In this document: piece by piece, positions 35,001-45,211 of the stretch
Layout of the letters: each line of letters starts with the position of its first letter
Position numbering within the stretch: the first letter of the stretch is position 1
NCBI GenBank assembly: GCA_949751835.1
Contig: CATKHK010000020.1
Coordinates: 62,001 to 126,000, forward strand
DNA length: 64,000 nt
Origin: Blepharisma japonicum
Taxonomy: Eukaryota; Ciliophora; Heterotrichea; Heterotrichida; Blepharismidae
Direction: 5' to 3'
Notes under the pieces: model-generated
What the model was told of the DNA's origin: nothing
The model's database searches: none
The model's input: the letters and a program-made list of their open reading frames with translations, nothing else
Made by a program: the position numbers and the translations under genes

Positions 35001-35669
35001 AATAGGTAAAGCATCTAAAATTTTTGCTAAATGTTTCCCATCAAGCTCTTTCTTATGTAGTTGACAGAGTTTTTCCATGCAAGAGAGGATTCAATCTTTT
35101 TTTCAAGAATTTCCTCCACAGCCAGTCAAAATTTTTGAAATTTCTTCTAAATTTAATTTGGAATCAACAATTTTTTCAATCTCGTTATCTATTTCTTTTA
35201 TTCTTCAACCACGAGGTGCCAAGATTTCAAAGATTAATAAAATTTGTTTTTGGTCAAAAGAGCGACTAATTACGTACTCATTTATGCGATCAATCAACAT
35301 TTTCTTTTTCTCTTGCGCTAAAAGTGCACCCGTGTCGTCTAATATATTAGAGTTTCCAAATCCCTCACAAAAATTGACGATGCCTTGAGGATCAAGCTTT
35401 TCAAGATTGCTAAAAACTTCGATTTTTATTTGAAGAAGCTTATTTAGTGCTGCTATACTAAATTTTTGTGTCTGCTTGTTAGAAATTTTAAACGCGTATG
35501 AAAGCATCGAATGAGAAGTCTTAGACAAGTCTATATCGTTTAGAAAAGAATCTAAATTTTTAGCACTTGCAAATTTTATATCCATCATAGCTTTTTCTGT
35601 GATATGCTGGGTTGAAAATCTTGAATATGAGTGAGAGAATCCTTTGACAAGAAATCTAATCCTTAGCAT
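32021..35669 (-). pseudogene. Probable mitochondrial helical-repeat protein (RAP/FASTK-like?), copy 1, split by a 463 bp insert
   Basis: Two open blocks (35669 down to 33766, and 33296 down to 32021) match the intact paralogue at 36041-39220 end to end, with UGA as Trp throughout. They are separated by an insertion between GAC repeats. Removing 466 bp (insert plus one GAC) restores one frame of ~1060 residues. The N-terminus is short, basic and Ser/Phe-rich (MLRIRFLVKGFSHSYSRF), like a mitochondrial presequence. The body is alpha-helical, with no recognised catalytic motif. The C-terminal ~60 residues (MPFYIPNTKSALWPVTKS...) recall a degenerate RAP domain of organellar RNA-binding proteins, but only weakly. 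The insert makes the gene non-functional unless it is removed. Confidence 0.75.
33300..33762. mobile_element. 463 bp insertion with GAC target repeat and short inverted ends
   Basis: The flanks read ...AGTAGC-GAC-ACAAAGTG on the left and TTTTTGT-GAC-GCAAAG on the right. The uninterrupted paralogue has a single colinear site here, so one GAC plus the 463 bp is extra. The ends are weakly inverted (ACAAA...TTTGT). Inside, a plus-strand frame of 60 codons (33398-33580) looks protein-like and faintly recalls the end of a leishmanolysin-type protease, too weakly to annotate. It could be a MITE-like element, an IES-like segment or a captured fragment. Confidence 0.7.
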
Positions 35670-36040
35670 TTATATTACACATAATCGAGTGGTAATGGCA
35701 TGCTTAACCATAAAATAAAAGGATTATTAATTAGACTATCTCAATGATTTACAGTTCAAATTATTCTCACAAATTAAATTTATTCTCAAATTTATTAATA
35801 GAAATTGAAAATATAAGCATTCCTAAAATTTTGAAACAAATTAATATTATTATTTATATGATTATAATTTCCATTTTCGGTAATAAAAGAGCGCATCCTT
35901 ACTTTCATCTTGATTATTGAAGCGATAGAAGGCTAAATGTCAGGCTTGAGGTTTCCATACTGAAAAAGCTTAGTAATAGCATCAATCCTAATCCTTCAAA
36001 AGACTATAACAGATAAAATATAATACTACTAACCATAAGA

Positions 36041-39000
36041 TTAAATATTAAGAAATTGCTTTAAATCTATTTTTCCTATCTCATTTGTCTCTTCTTCGCT
36101 AAGAATTCTTAAATCTTTTACCTTTCTAAGGATTTGATTTCGGTACATTAAAAATTCTCCTCTTGCTTTATTTGATTGATATAAAAGAATTGACTTTGTC
36201 ACTGGCCATAAAGCAAATTTTGTATTTGGAATATAAAAAGGCATCCAAATCCTATCAATAAATGTTCCAGCTTTTACTTCAAGATTAGCTTTATTAAATG
36301 ATGATTCAATAAAGCTGATAAGTTGCTTATTGATTCCAAAATGCTCAAAATAATCAAAATCTTGATAATATTTCTGCGTTTCTTTGCTAAGAATTCCCAC
36401 TTCTTTGTAATCTGGGTCCATGCTAAAATGATTTTCGAGTAAAAGGTGTTTAAAAGTTGGTAACTCGCAGTCAAAAAATTTACTATTTTCTATATGCCTC
36501 TTAATAATTGATTTATTTGCATTAAAAACAACAAGCCCATATATCCAGTTGATGTGTTCTTTATCATTTTCAAAGGAAAGTTTTTTATTTTCCACGTAAT
36601 CGATTAATTCATTAGCCATTTGGATCGCTCATTTCTCTTTTTCAAATCTTAATTCTGCCAAACATGAAATAGTTTCTGCTAAATAATTTAAGCTAAAGCT
36701 TTCTTGCTTATTGCAAATTGCTACAACTGCTTTTTTGTCAGACAGTCCAACTGTTTTAATTTTTTCAATGAGCTTTTCTCTTGAATGGCTACCACCTTTA
36801 TCTATATTATATATCTGGCTTTTCCAAATTATTTGAGCAAAATCAAGATCCATAAGCAAGTTTTTATGAATTAAATTAAGTAAACCCTCAAGCTCTCGAA
36901 ATTTTAATTTTCAATAGTTTTCTAAAATCACAGTTTTTGCTAGGGTTAATATAGCATTATATAATTCTAAATGATTATTTATATTCAATTGTGAAAGCTT
37001 GCTAATTGTAAGTATCATAAATAAGGCGCTATTTTTTCCTGAAGATGGGACAATTTTTTTTAAAATATCTATAATATAATTATCAATATCTCTTGTTTCT
37101 GGATGACATCAGTATCTATATAAAGCCAATCTGAGAAATTCAATGTTCAATTGCTCATTGAAAACTTTCTTTATTATATTTTCTCTCAACTTCACATCAG
37201 TGCATTTTGAAGAAATAGTCAGCATGCTTCATATATCAACTTTATACATATATTCACAGTTAGATATAATAGAATCAGCCATTTCTGGTTCTAACTTGCC
37301 AAGAAGTGTCGCAAAGTAGAGTATTTTGATATTTTTATTGTTAAAAACATCATGAATAGGCAGATCCTTTAGCAAATTGAATGCACCTGCAAATAAATCT
37401 GAAAGTAAACTATAATCAGAGTACGTGAAAAGATAATCAAAGGCTTTAATTTTTGCATAAATGGTAAATGAATTTATTAAATAATAAGGATCCATTTTGT
37501 TTAGTATACGAGCAAAGTCATTTAGAATTTGAATATTATTCACCTCAAGAATTCTCTCTATAGCCTCAGCTATTCAAATTACAGATAATTTATTTTTATA
37601 TGTTTCTAGCAAAAATATGATTGCTTCAAAAGGTCCTTGATAAAATCTTATTGTTTTTAAGATATCTTCAGATGAAAATTCATTTTTATTTTCAATCACA
37701 AAATCTTTTCATTTTTCAGGATCAGACTCATAAAATAAAATTGAATTAGTCAAGCTTCTTTTTTCCATAGAAAATTTTTTTAGGCAACTAAAAACTGAAG
37801 ATTGAAAAGGTGCTAATGCTTTCCAGAGTTTTGAGCTATAATTACCTTTATTCTTTAATTCATAAATAAAATACTTATAATTGTTATCTCCTGAAGTGAT
37901 CCACCCTTTTAGGTCATAAATAAGAAATTCTTTTAATTTTTGCAGACCATGCAGCTCATAATTCTTTGTATGAATAATGCTGCACAATATATGAATTTTG
38001 AAAACATACCTAAGATCTTGAATTCTATTATAGTTTATTTCTTTTGAAATTAAATCTGTCAAAGGGAAAAGCTTTCCTTCCTTATTAACACATAGTCATG
38101 AAGCTCTTTGAAGTATCTCAATGCTTTCATCAGGATAAAAGTCTTTATTATTTATTTTGTCTGCGACTATAAGCGCAGTCTGATGATCGATATTCGGCCC
38201 TATAAAATCAAGTAGTTTTTTTAAGTTTTTAAAATCTATTGACTCTCTCGACAATTTTTCCTTAATTATTTGTAAACTCTTTGACATTATTTCATCAACA
38301 ATATTATATTTTGGTTCACTTTTAAAAAGACTAGCCAATTCAATTATAAATTCTATGGATTGACTATTGTTAAGCAAGATATTGAGTTGTTTTAAAACAC
38401 TATTGTATGTGCCCCAATAGTTAACATTATTATTAACTTTATAGAGTTTGATGATTGATAATAAGTCATTATCTTTTCATCTAGGCAAAGTATCTTCAAT
38501 AAATTCTAAAAAATCTGATAATTCTGATATTACGCTTTTAGGCATTTTAATAGCTAATGCATCTAAAATTTTGGCTAAATATCTTCCATCAAGTGATTCT
38601 TTATCTAGTTGAAGGATTCATTTCATGCAAGAGGAAAAAATTGTTATTCTTGAAGAATAGATCATTCTTCCACACCCAGTCAAAATTTTTGAAATTTCTT
38701 CCAAAGTTAATTTATGATCCATAATTTTTTTGATTTCATCATTCAATTCTTTTATTCAAAACCCTCGAGGAATCAACATTTCAAAAAGAGATAAAATTTG
38801 TTTCCGGTCAAAAGAGTGACTAATTATATGCTTATTTATGAGATTAATCAGTATTTTCTTCTGTTCTATTATTCAATATTTCTCCTTGTACGTTTGATCA
38901 GGGTTTGTAATTAACTCACAAAAATCGACGAGAGCTTGGGGATCAAGCTTTTCAAGATTGCTCAAAATTTCTTTTCGGATTTTAGATTGCTGGCTTGATG

Positions 39001-39220
39001 CTTCTAAGGTAAGTTTTTGTTCGTGTTCATCAACAATTTTAAGTGTGTGTATCAGCATTGAATAAGAAGTTTTGGATAAGTCTATAGCGTTTAGAAATGA
39101 ATCTAAATTTTGAGCATTTGCAAATTTTATATCCATCCTAGTTTTTTCTATGCTACGCTGAGTTGGAATTCCTGAAAAGGAGCTCGAAAATCCTTTGACA
39201 AGAAATCTAAGCCTCAGCAT
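36041..39220 (-). CDS. Probable mitochondrial helical-repeat protein (RAP/FASTK-like?), copy 2 (1059 aa)
   Basis: A single frame of 1060 codons from ATG 39218-39220 to TAA 36041-36043. All gaps between UGA codons were checked for UAA/UAG and none was found. The N-terminus MLRLRFLVKGFSSSFSGIPT resembles a mitochondrial targeting peptide. The rest is helical with repeated hydrophobic patterns and no P-loop or zinc motif. The C-terminus contains FYIPNTKFALWPVTKSILLY and a Leu-Arg-rich helix, reminiscent of RAP domains found in organellar RNA-processing proteins of the FASTK/OPR type; this is a suggestion only. The last ~190 residues and ~35 bp of 3' flank are nearly identical to copy 1, indicating recent duplication or gene conversion. 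A third decayed fragment lies at 40200-40580. Confidence 0.8.
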
Positions 39221-39483
39221 TTATATTACAGCTAATTGATAATATTAAAATAAACTTCTAATAATAGAAATTGAATAGAGAGGAGACTATAATGATCAAT
39301 GATTTGCAGCTAAATTATTATTACAGCAATCAATTTATATGCAATTTATGAATAGGAATTGAAAATATAAAGTATTCTAAACGATTTGGAAATTAATTTT
39401 ATTCGTTCTTATTGATTTTATGATTTTTAATGAAACATAAATATATTATAATCCAAAAGCGCTAAGAAAGTACTTTATGCTTT

Positions 39484-39860
39484 AGCAGAATCTATCTAAG
39501 CACTTATGCGTCTAGTCAAATCCTGCTGGATCTGCCTGACTCTATCGGCTTTAGCAAATAGTTTTGATCTATTGACTCTAAGAAAATTCTTAAGATTATT
39601 CAATAAAATACCAAAGAATATTAGAAGGACTGAAAGGAAATAAAGATTATTCAAAAAAATAATAGACCAATAAAAAGGAATAGAATGAGAGGTGGGTCCA
39701 AGAAAAATAACAGTAGAATAAAATAAGTTCACAATGGTCTACCATGACAAACAAGTATCGCTAATTAATTAAATGAGCTTTAGATTCAAGATGTGTTTTT
39801 GCTAATAGATAAAAAATGAGCAGCAAAATGCCTAATCATAAATTCTGAGCTTTTAGAATA
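39484..39860 (-). pseudogene. Fragment of a multi-spanning membrane protein, probably broken
   Basis: The minus strand encodes a very hydrophobic stretch (39500-39732: WSIIFLNNLYFLSVLLIFFG, then the charged KNFLRVNRSKLFAKADRVRQ, ending at TAG). Just upstream, in another frame, is a further membrane-like helix (LGILLLIFYLLAKTH) followed by a stop. Two to three membrane segments and a cytosolic tail are suggested, but there is no common frame and no good ATG. The family is unknown. Confidence 0.3.
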
Positions 39861-40199
39861 TAGTATAAAAAAGATAAATTTTATAAAGAAGACTTGAAGT
39901 AGAGTACATAAAATTATTGAAAAAAAAAGAATATTATTGTGAATGAAAAATAAGTTAATTTAAGTTAGGATTTTATTGTAGTCTAATAATAAACTTTTTA
40001 AAAGTTTCAAATTTTTCATTCTTCTTTCTAATAATATCATAAAAATTAACAACGTCATCACCTGCCGGCATGCTATCATTTTCGGAAAGATTCTATTCCT
40101 TTATAGTCTAAGATCTAGCGACTTCAGATTCCTGCTCGAAAGAGTAATCTGCTTGGAATGATAAATTAGACCTCCTTCGAACCCCAATTAGTGAGATGC

Positions 40200-40580
40200 C
40201 TAATATTATTCTTTATTTCATGAACCATTCTAAATTTGCTGCTGCTAATCTCCTCACCAATAATTCTCAAATCTTTTAACTTTCTAAAAATTGATTTTGA
40301 CGAATTACAAATTCTCCTTTTACCTCTTTGATTGATACAGGAGACCGAATTTATGATTGGTCATAGAGCTAATTTTTTATTTTAGAATGTTAAAAGGTAT
40401 CCAAATGCCAGATTTAATCCAAGGTTGATTTTATTGAAGATGATAAAATAAGGCTTATAAGCGGCTTATCAATTCCAAAATTTTTAAAATAGCAAAATCT
40501 CACAAATATTTTCTGAGCTTCTTGATTGAAAATCTTTGTAATATGGATACATGTTAAAATGATATTCGAATAAGAGGTAT
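40200..40580 (-). pseudogene. Decayed C-terminal fragment of the 1060 aa mitochondrial-type family, copy 3
   Basis: The sequence aligns base by base with the 3' coding parts of the genes at 32021 and 36041 (for example AATTCTCAAATCTTTTAAC, ATCCAAATGCC, TTATCAATTCCAAAAT), with many substitutions, indels and stops. It ends abruptly where the next plus-strand gene begins. It shows a third, much older member of this tandem family. Confidence 0.8.
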
Positions 40581-40593
40581 TATCTCTCCATTA

Positions 40594-41328
40594 ATGATAG
40601 AGAAATATTTCTTCGCTTCTCAATGGAGGATTTTTAATAATTTTATCTTAAAGTTTTCTACTTGTCATATGATAGGGCGAAGAACTCCTGGTAGGTCTCA
40701 TATTAACGGGATTCAAGAAGGTGTTTATAACTGTGCTGCTTTTGTTATTGGTATCCATAATAAATGGCTTCAATTCGATTATCGGCGCAATTGAGGAACC
40801 ATAAATAATCAAGATGCTTTAAGACAATGGATTAGCTATTATAGAAATGATCTTGGAGTAGATGATACCACTCCTTCGTTAAGGAATGATGAACAAATTG
40901 AGATTTTTAAAGTAGCAGTAGAAGATAATCTTATAATAAAAGAAAATGAACATGAATATCAACCGCAATTATATGATATAGCTGTTTATTTTCATTCTCT
41001 AGAAGCAAACGTTAATCATGTAGCTATTTACGCTGACTTTGATGAGCCATTAGAACTAGAATTAGGAAATAGATGGTATAGTAAATGTGGTCAAGAATAT
41101 TTAGTTGCACATGGTCTACAAAGAATGGATAGTAATTTTATTAAAGCAGAACTTGTTGAGTATGATAGGTTAGATTTTCGGAGAGTTATAGAAGCTCTGA
41201 AAGATGGAGATACTGAAGAGGATCCAATTACAATAGTAGATCTTTCTGGAGATCATGATGCTATGGGGAAAATTTTTAATACTGAAGGATATGATATATT
41301 ATCATATATTATTAGAGGAAATTCATAA
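40594..41328 (+). CDS. Papain-fold cysteine-hydrolase-like protein (NlpC/P60- or DUF7689-like), ~244 aa
   Basis: The frame runs from ATG 40594 (or the internal ATG 40669, just before the conserved part) through one UGA Trp at 40792 to TAA 41326-41328. Motifs in order: GVYNCAAFVIG (a Cys after Asn, as in papain-fold nucleophile sites), NHVAIYADFDEP (the His strand), then RWYSKCGQEYLVAHGLQ. This order resembles bacterial DUF7689 proteins and, more distantly, NlpC/P60 peptidoglycan amidases. That points to a Cys-His hydrolase, with the substrate unknown. No signal peptide is evident. The next gene starts 43 bp downstream on the same strand. A bacterial origin with adaptation to the UGA code is plausible. 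The assignment is by remembered motif layout only. Confidence 0.5.
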
Positions 41329-41371
41329 AATTAAATATAATTAATATATCAATTTAGTAAGGTAAAATAAT

Positions 41372-41950
41372 ATGAAAAGTTGGAAAGAATTATTTATAGA
41401 AACTAGAGATAAACTTATACAAGCTAGGCTAATTTTAGAGAATTCAATAGAAACTCCTATTATAAAATATCGATCAGATGGTGAAGAAAAAGTATACAAT
41501 TTAAGTAGTTATATAGAAGATTACTATAATTTGTTACAAAACGTTCCAACTTATGCAAGTGATAATTCTTATGTATTAAAGCATGTACCGAACATTAAAG
41601 AATTTATTACTAATCTTAGCGAGAGTTTTAAATCACCAGAAAATTCTAGCATGATTGATATCGAATCAAACATAGAAGTACAAATGCTTTCTAAAATGTT
41701 TTCTGAAGAAAAAGCCAAAGTACCTTTGATAAGGTTTGTTTATTATCAAGCTTTTTCAGAGTGGTTAGAGGAAGTTTTGCATAGAATTAATTTTTCTGAA
41801 TATGATGGTCCTTCTCTTCCTGGCGAAGGCTCAATATCTCATAATGTCAGAATCCTAGGAAATGCAATATACGGAGCTTTCAATCATGAAGCACAGCATG
41901 AAGAATTACATATTCTTGGAGGTGACATAATACAAGAAGATATGATATAG
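41372..41950 (+). CDS. Hypothetical protein, 192 aa, partner of the cysteine-hydrolase-like gene
   Basis: ATG at 41372, TAG at 41948-41950, with no UGA and two TGG codons. The protein is soluble, helical and acidic, with a His/Glu-rich C-terminal motif (FNHEAQHEELHILGGD) that could bind metal. No family is recognised. It follows the hydrolase-like gene by only 43 bp on the same strand, unusually tight for this window. A functional pair, for instance an enzyme and its inhibitor or immunity protein, is possible but unsupported. Confidence 0.6.
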   Translation: MKSWKELFIETRDKLIQARLILENSIETPIIKYRSDGEEKVYNLSSYIEDYYNLLQNVPTYASDNSYVLKHVPNIKEFITNLSESFKSPENSSMIDIESNIEVQMLSKMFSEEKAKVPLIRFVYYQAFSEWLEEVLHRINFSEYDGPSLPGEGSISHNVRILGNAIYGAFNHEAQHEELHILGGDIIQEDMI

Positions 41951-42223
41951 CAGTTTTATAGAAAATTCACAAAGCAAAGGTAGAATGTTATATAAAAATT
42001 GTTAAAGATGTGTAGTGATTATGAGTAGTAAAATTTCAGTTAATTTGCTTTTTGATTCTTAACTTTTGTCGTGGATAATTGGCAACATTTGACATAACAT
42101 AAGTTATGTATACAAATTCGACGCTTTTTTCCTAAGATGTTTTATGAACTTTTTTTAAATTTGGGAGAAAAAAGAAAATGATTCGCACGTTTAACATACC
42201 AAATATTACTCGCTAGTCAAGAT

Positions 42224-42472
42224 TAATTCTCTGTATCATTCCACAGGGCTATTTCAGCTTTTCTTCTGTTGGTTAAGCCTTCAAGTGTTTTTTTAACTCC
42301 TCCTATAGTCGCTACATTCCACCTTAACAATTGCGCTGGTACTTCATTATAAAGTCCTTGGTTCAACAGCGACAATAAACTAGATTGCTCAAATCTAACA
42401 ACTCCAATATTAAATACAAAACAAAGAGCATTAAATTGATTCTGTATTAATGAAACCTTAAAGGTTAATTAT
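42224..42472 (-). pseudogene. C-terminal fragment of a phage-type (GH24) lysozyme
   Basis: One clean minus-strand frame of ~82 codons ending in TAA at 42224-42226 reads like the C-terminal half of T4/P22-type lysozymes: QNQFNALCFVFNIG, then a Leu-rich LLSLLNQGLYNEVPAQLLRW, then GLTNRRKAEIALW. The catalytic N-terminal Glu region is not found upstream: a stop precedes the block, and a separate protein-like block of unclear identity (VARTVIGGVAGAEMATLL) sits at 42475-42600. It is a remnant or broken gene. GH24 enzymes cleave bacterial peptidoglycan. Confidence 0.6.
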
Positions 42473-42639
42473 TAACAACTGGATATATAAATATTATTTT
42501 TTACCCAGAAGTGAAGCAGTGTAGCCATTTCAGCTCCTGCAACCCCTCCAATTACAGTTCTAGCTACTGTGCACACATTTGGAACGCTGAATCGATTAAA
42601 TCTAAATTAAATTTTGATAAAAATAAGGCTAATGAGTAA

Positions 42640-43120
42640 ATGCAAACATCATCACCAATATGACACCCATTTTTTCAAAGAATATATAAAGGATTGGATT
42701 TTTTAAAGCATGCCTAATTGATGAAACTATATTAATAACGAAATTAACAGCTTCTCTGAATAAATCAATAAAAGTTACAGAATTTAGCATAAAAATTCCA
42801 GAAATCATAACGAGAAATGATCTTGAAGGCTTAACCAAGCTACATAAAAATCTCAAAAGCTAAGTAAAGTCTGCAAAATGTGAAATAAAAATGAAAAAAT
42901 GTTATTATGTTATGAAATCAAGACTTCAACAATACTCGAAACAAGAGAGAGCTGGTATTTCCAATATGGACCTACTATTTATTATATAAAATATGAGAAG
43001 TTTGAAATTGTTTTTAGTTTTAATTATGGCTATCGCTTTGGAATTATCACCAATAAGTATCAAAATTCTCTATTTATAAACTCAATTTTTCCTAATATTT
43101 CTTCAGCACTATCCTTTTAA
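42640..43120 (+). pseudogene. Decayed fifth copy of the B-box/TPR family (middle part)
   Basis: The block 42795-42862 matches the coiled-coil end of the family (NDLEGLTKLHK versus ENDIEGLITKLYE). Position 42912 onward matches the linker before the TPRs: the sequence TGAAATCAAGACTT and then ACAAGAGAGAGCTGGTATTT is almost identical to copies 1-4. After that only distant TPR-like text remains. The N-terminal B-box and the rest of the TPR array are absent. Confidence 0.65.
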
Positions 43121-43947
43121 ACCCTTAGTTTAAGTTAAGCATTAATATTTTAAAATTTTATGCTTTTTACTGGGACAACCTTAAATTTATCTATCTTTTT
43201 AGAAATGATTTTATTCGAGATAAAATGATAGCATTTTGTTCTCTTCCAACAGCTGATAAATTGCACTTTTAACCATTTTATCAAGCAAACTATAAATATT
43301 TTTTATTTGCTTTATAAAATTGAAATTAAAGCAGCAGCCCTGATCTTTAGTAATAGTAAATTATTTACACAAGTAGTCCATGGGAAATTCTGTCTCTGCA
43401 TCCATACACCTAGATTTTCCTATTTTACTTATTTTAGCATATCAGCTCTCTTGATCATGTTTCTAAATTATTGAACTTAGATTTTCATTTTTTAAGCGCT
43501 TGAGCATATCAGCTCTCCTGATAATTTATATCGATTATAAAACTTTAAGTGGAAATGGAAACATTAGTAAATGGCTATGTGAGTTAAAAATGCCTCTCTG
43601 CAATTGTGAAAAATATAAAATTTTGATGTAAAAAGTTCAAAAAATGCATAGAAAATTTGCATGTGCCATTCAATTGTCAAGAATTAGGGGAATTTTCGAT
43701 AATTAAACCGATCGGTCTCATAATGAAATAATTTAATACTTCGAGTTTTATAGCACAAGAGTATTATTCTTCGTTTCTAATCATCCTCAATTTAAGAAAA
43801 TTTGATAATTCAGATACTTTTTTAAATAATAAATCAATGATAACCTTTGAAAAGCTTAAAGAAACGCACAAAAAAAAATTACATTCTATTTACTCTGGAG
43901 AATTTTGATTAAAAAAATTAAACCATAAAATAATAGTTTTTATTATA
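43121..43947. other. Intergenic spacer upstream of glutathione peroxidase
   Basis: AT-rich, without a supported gene. A short direct repeat (AGCATATCAGCTCTC followed by T/C-TGAT) occurs at 43437 and again at 43504, ~67 bp apart. The proximal ~100 bp should contain the promoter of the gene at 43948, but no element is recognised. Confidence 0.5.
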
Positions 43948-44472
43948 ATGGGTTGTGGAAATATCAAGCTTCCTCCTCTTACACAAGAGTCAATATATGA
44001 CTTCTCAATGAAAGACATTGAAGGAAATACGATTTCCTTTTCGAAATACCAAGGCAATGTCTTAATCATAACCAATGTAGCTTCAGGCTGTGGACTAACC
44101 AAAAGGACTTATTCAGAATTAAATGAGCTCTACAATAAATATAAAACCAGAGGATTAGCTATTCTTGCTTTTCCTTGCAACCAGTTTTTCTGTGGAGAAC
44201 CTGGGACGAGCGCGGACATCAAAGATGCTGTCAAGAACAGTTTACGGGTCGATTTTGATTTATTTGAAAAAATCAACGTCAATGGGGAAGGTGCATGCGA
44301 AATGTTCAGATTTTTGAGGGAAAAAAGCTCACTTAAAGGATGCAAAATAGGATGGAATTTTGGGAAGTTTATAATCAATAAGCGAGGAAAAATTGTGAAC
44401 TACCATGGACCGAGAAAAATGCCTTCGAGCTTTGAAAGCGAAATTGTTAAGCTACTAGATGAACAGAATTAA
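43948..44472 (+). CDS. Glutathione peroxidase, cysteine type (174 aa)
   Basis: ATG at 43948, TAA at 44470-44472. A complete GPx-fold protein of the short PHGPx/plant type: NVASGCGLTKRTYSEL carries the active-site residue, here Cys48 rather than selenocysteine; FPCNQF carries the conserved Gln; and GWNFGKFIINKRG carries the Trp-Asn pair. The oligomerisation loop of GPx1 is absent, as in monomeric thioredoxin-dependent GPx. It reduces lipid and hydrogen peroxides. The N-terminus is Met-Gly-Cys-Gly-Asn, a possible N-myristoylation plus palmitoylation site that would tether the enzyme to membranes. Position 6 is Ile rather than Ser/Thr, so this is uncertain. The gene stands alone and looks like an ordinary housekeeping gene. 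Confidence 0.95.
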   Translation: MGCGNIKLPPLTQESIYDFSMKDIEGNTISFSKYQGNVLIITNVASGCGLTKRTYSELNELYNKYKTRGLAILAFPCNQFFCGEPGTSADIKDAVKNSLRVDFDLFEKINVNGEGACEMFRFLREKSSLKGCKIGWNFGKFIINKRGKIVNYHGPRKMPSSFESEIVKLLDEQN

Positions 44473-45211
44473 GCAGAGTTTCCTGATATTCTGGCAGGAA
44501 TACATTAATTTTAGTATTTATTTCTATTAGAATATTTTAAAATATTTTCTATTTTGGCAGGATTTTTTTTGGGCAGTTACACATATGGTTTATGAATTTA
44601 TTAATATACCAAACAAAATTTGATTTTTATTAGATTTCATAGATAATTTCGAATTGAAGTTATAGCAGAATTAAATTAAATTTGTTTTTATTATCATAAG
44701 GGTTGAAAACGAAAATAAAATATTTAGTGAGTTTCTTTAGCTTAAGGTCGATATTTTTATTGCTAAAAAGATAGAGTATTTAAATTGAGCTAATAAAATT
44801 ATTTTAAGAAGTTACTTTTAAAAGTTATAAATGTTATAATTTTTTATCAGTTTATGCACATTTTTTTCAAAAAAAATTTAGAGATCGCCAGATTAGATAA
44901 CTTCAAATAAGAGTAAAATATATTGCATCTAGGCATAAAATTAACTAGCTCAAAGTATAAATAGCATCTAAAATTAATTTATCGACATTTTAAAAAAATA
45001 AGCTAATTTTTGATGATTTTTCATTTTCATAATATCAATTGGAAATATATAATCTATACAAAGAGAGCTGCTACATCTATTTCCTTTTATGAATTAATTC
45101 TAAATAAATTTTTTAATCTCTGGAAAATTTTTATATGATCAATTTCAAAATTTATTTTCATCTTGATCATTATTTATTACTGAATTAATGGAACTAATTA
45201 GCTCTAATTAT
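44473..45211. other. Intergenic spacer between convergent genes
   Basis: About 740 bp of very AT-rich DNA between the 3' ends of the glutathione peroxidase gene and giant copy B. I see no reading frame, repeat or RNA structure that I can support. Confidence 0.6.

Noticed and set aside
42629-42856. Minus-strand 75 aa membrane protein
   Set aside because: It is the complement of the decayed B-box/TPR fragment on the plus strand.
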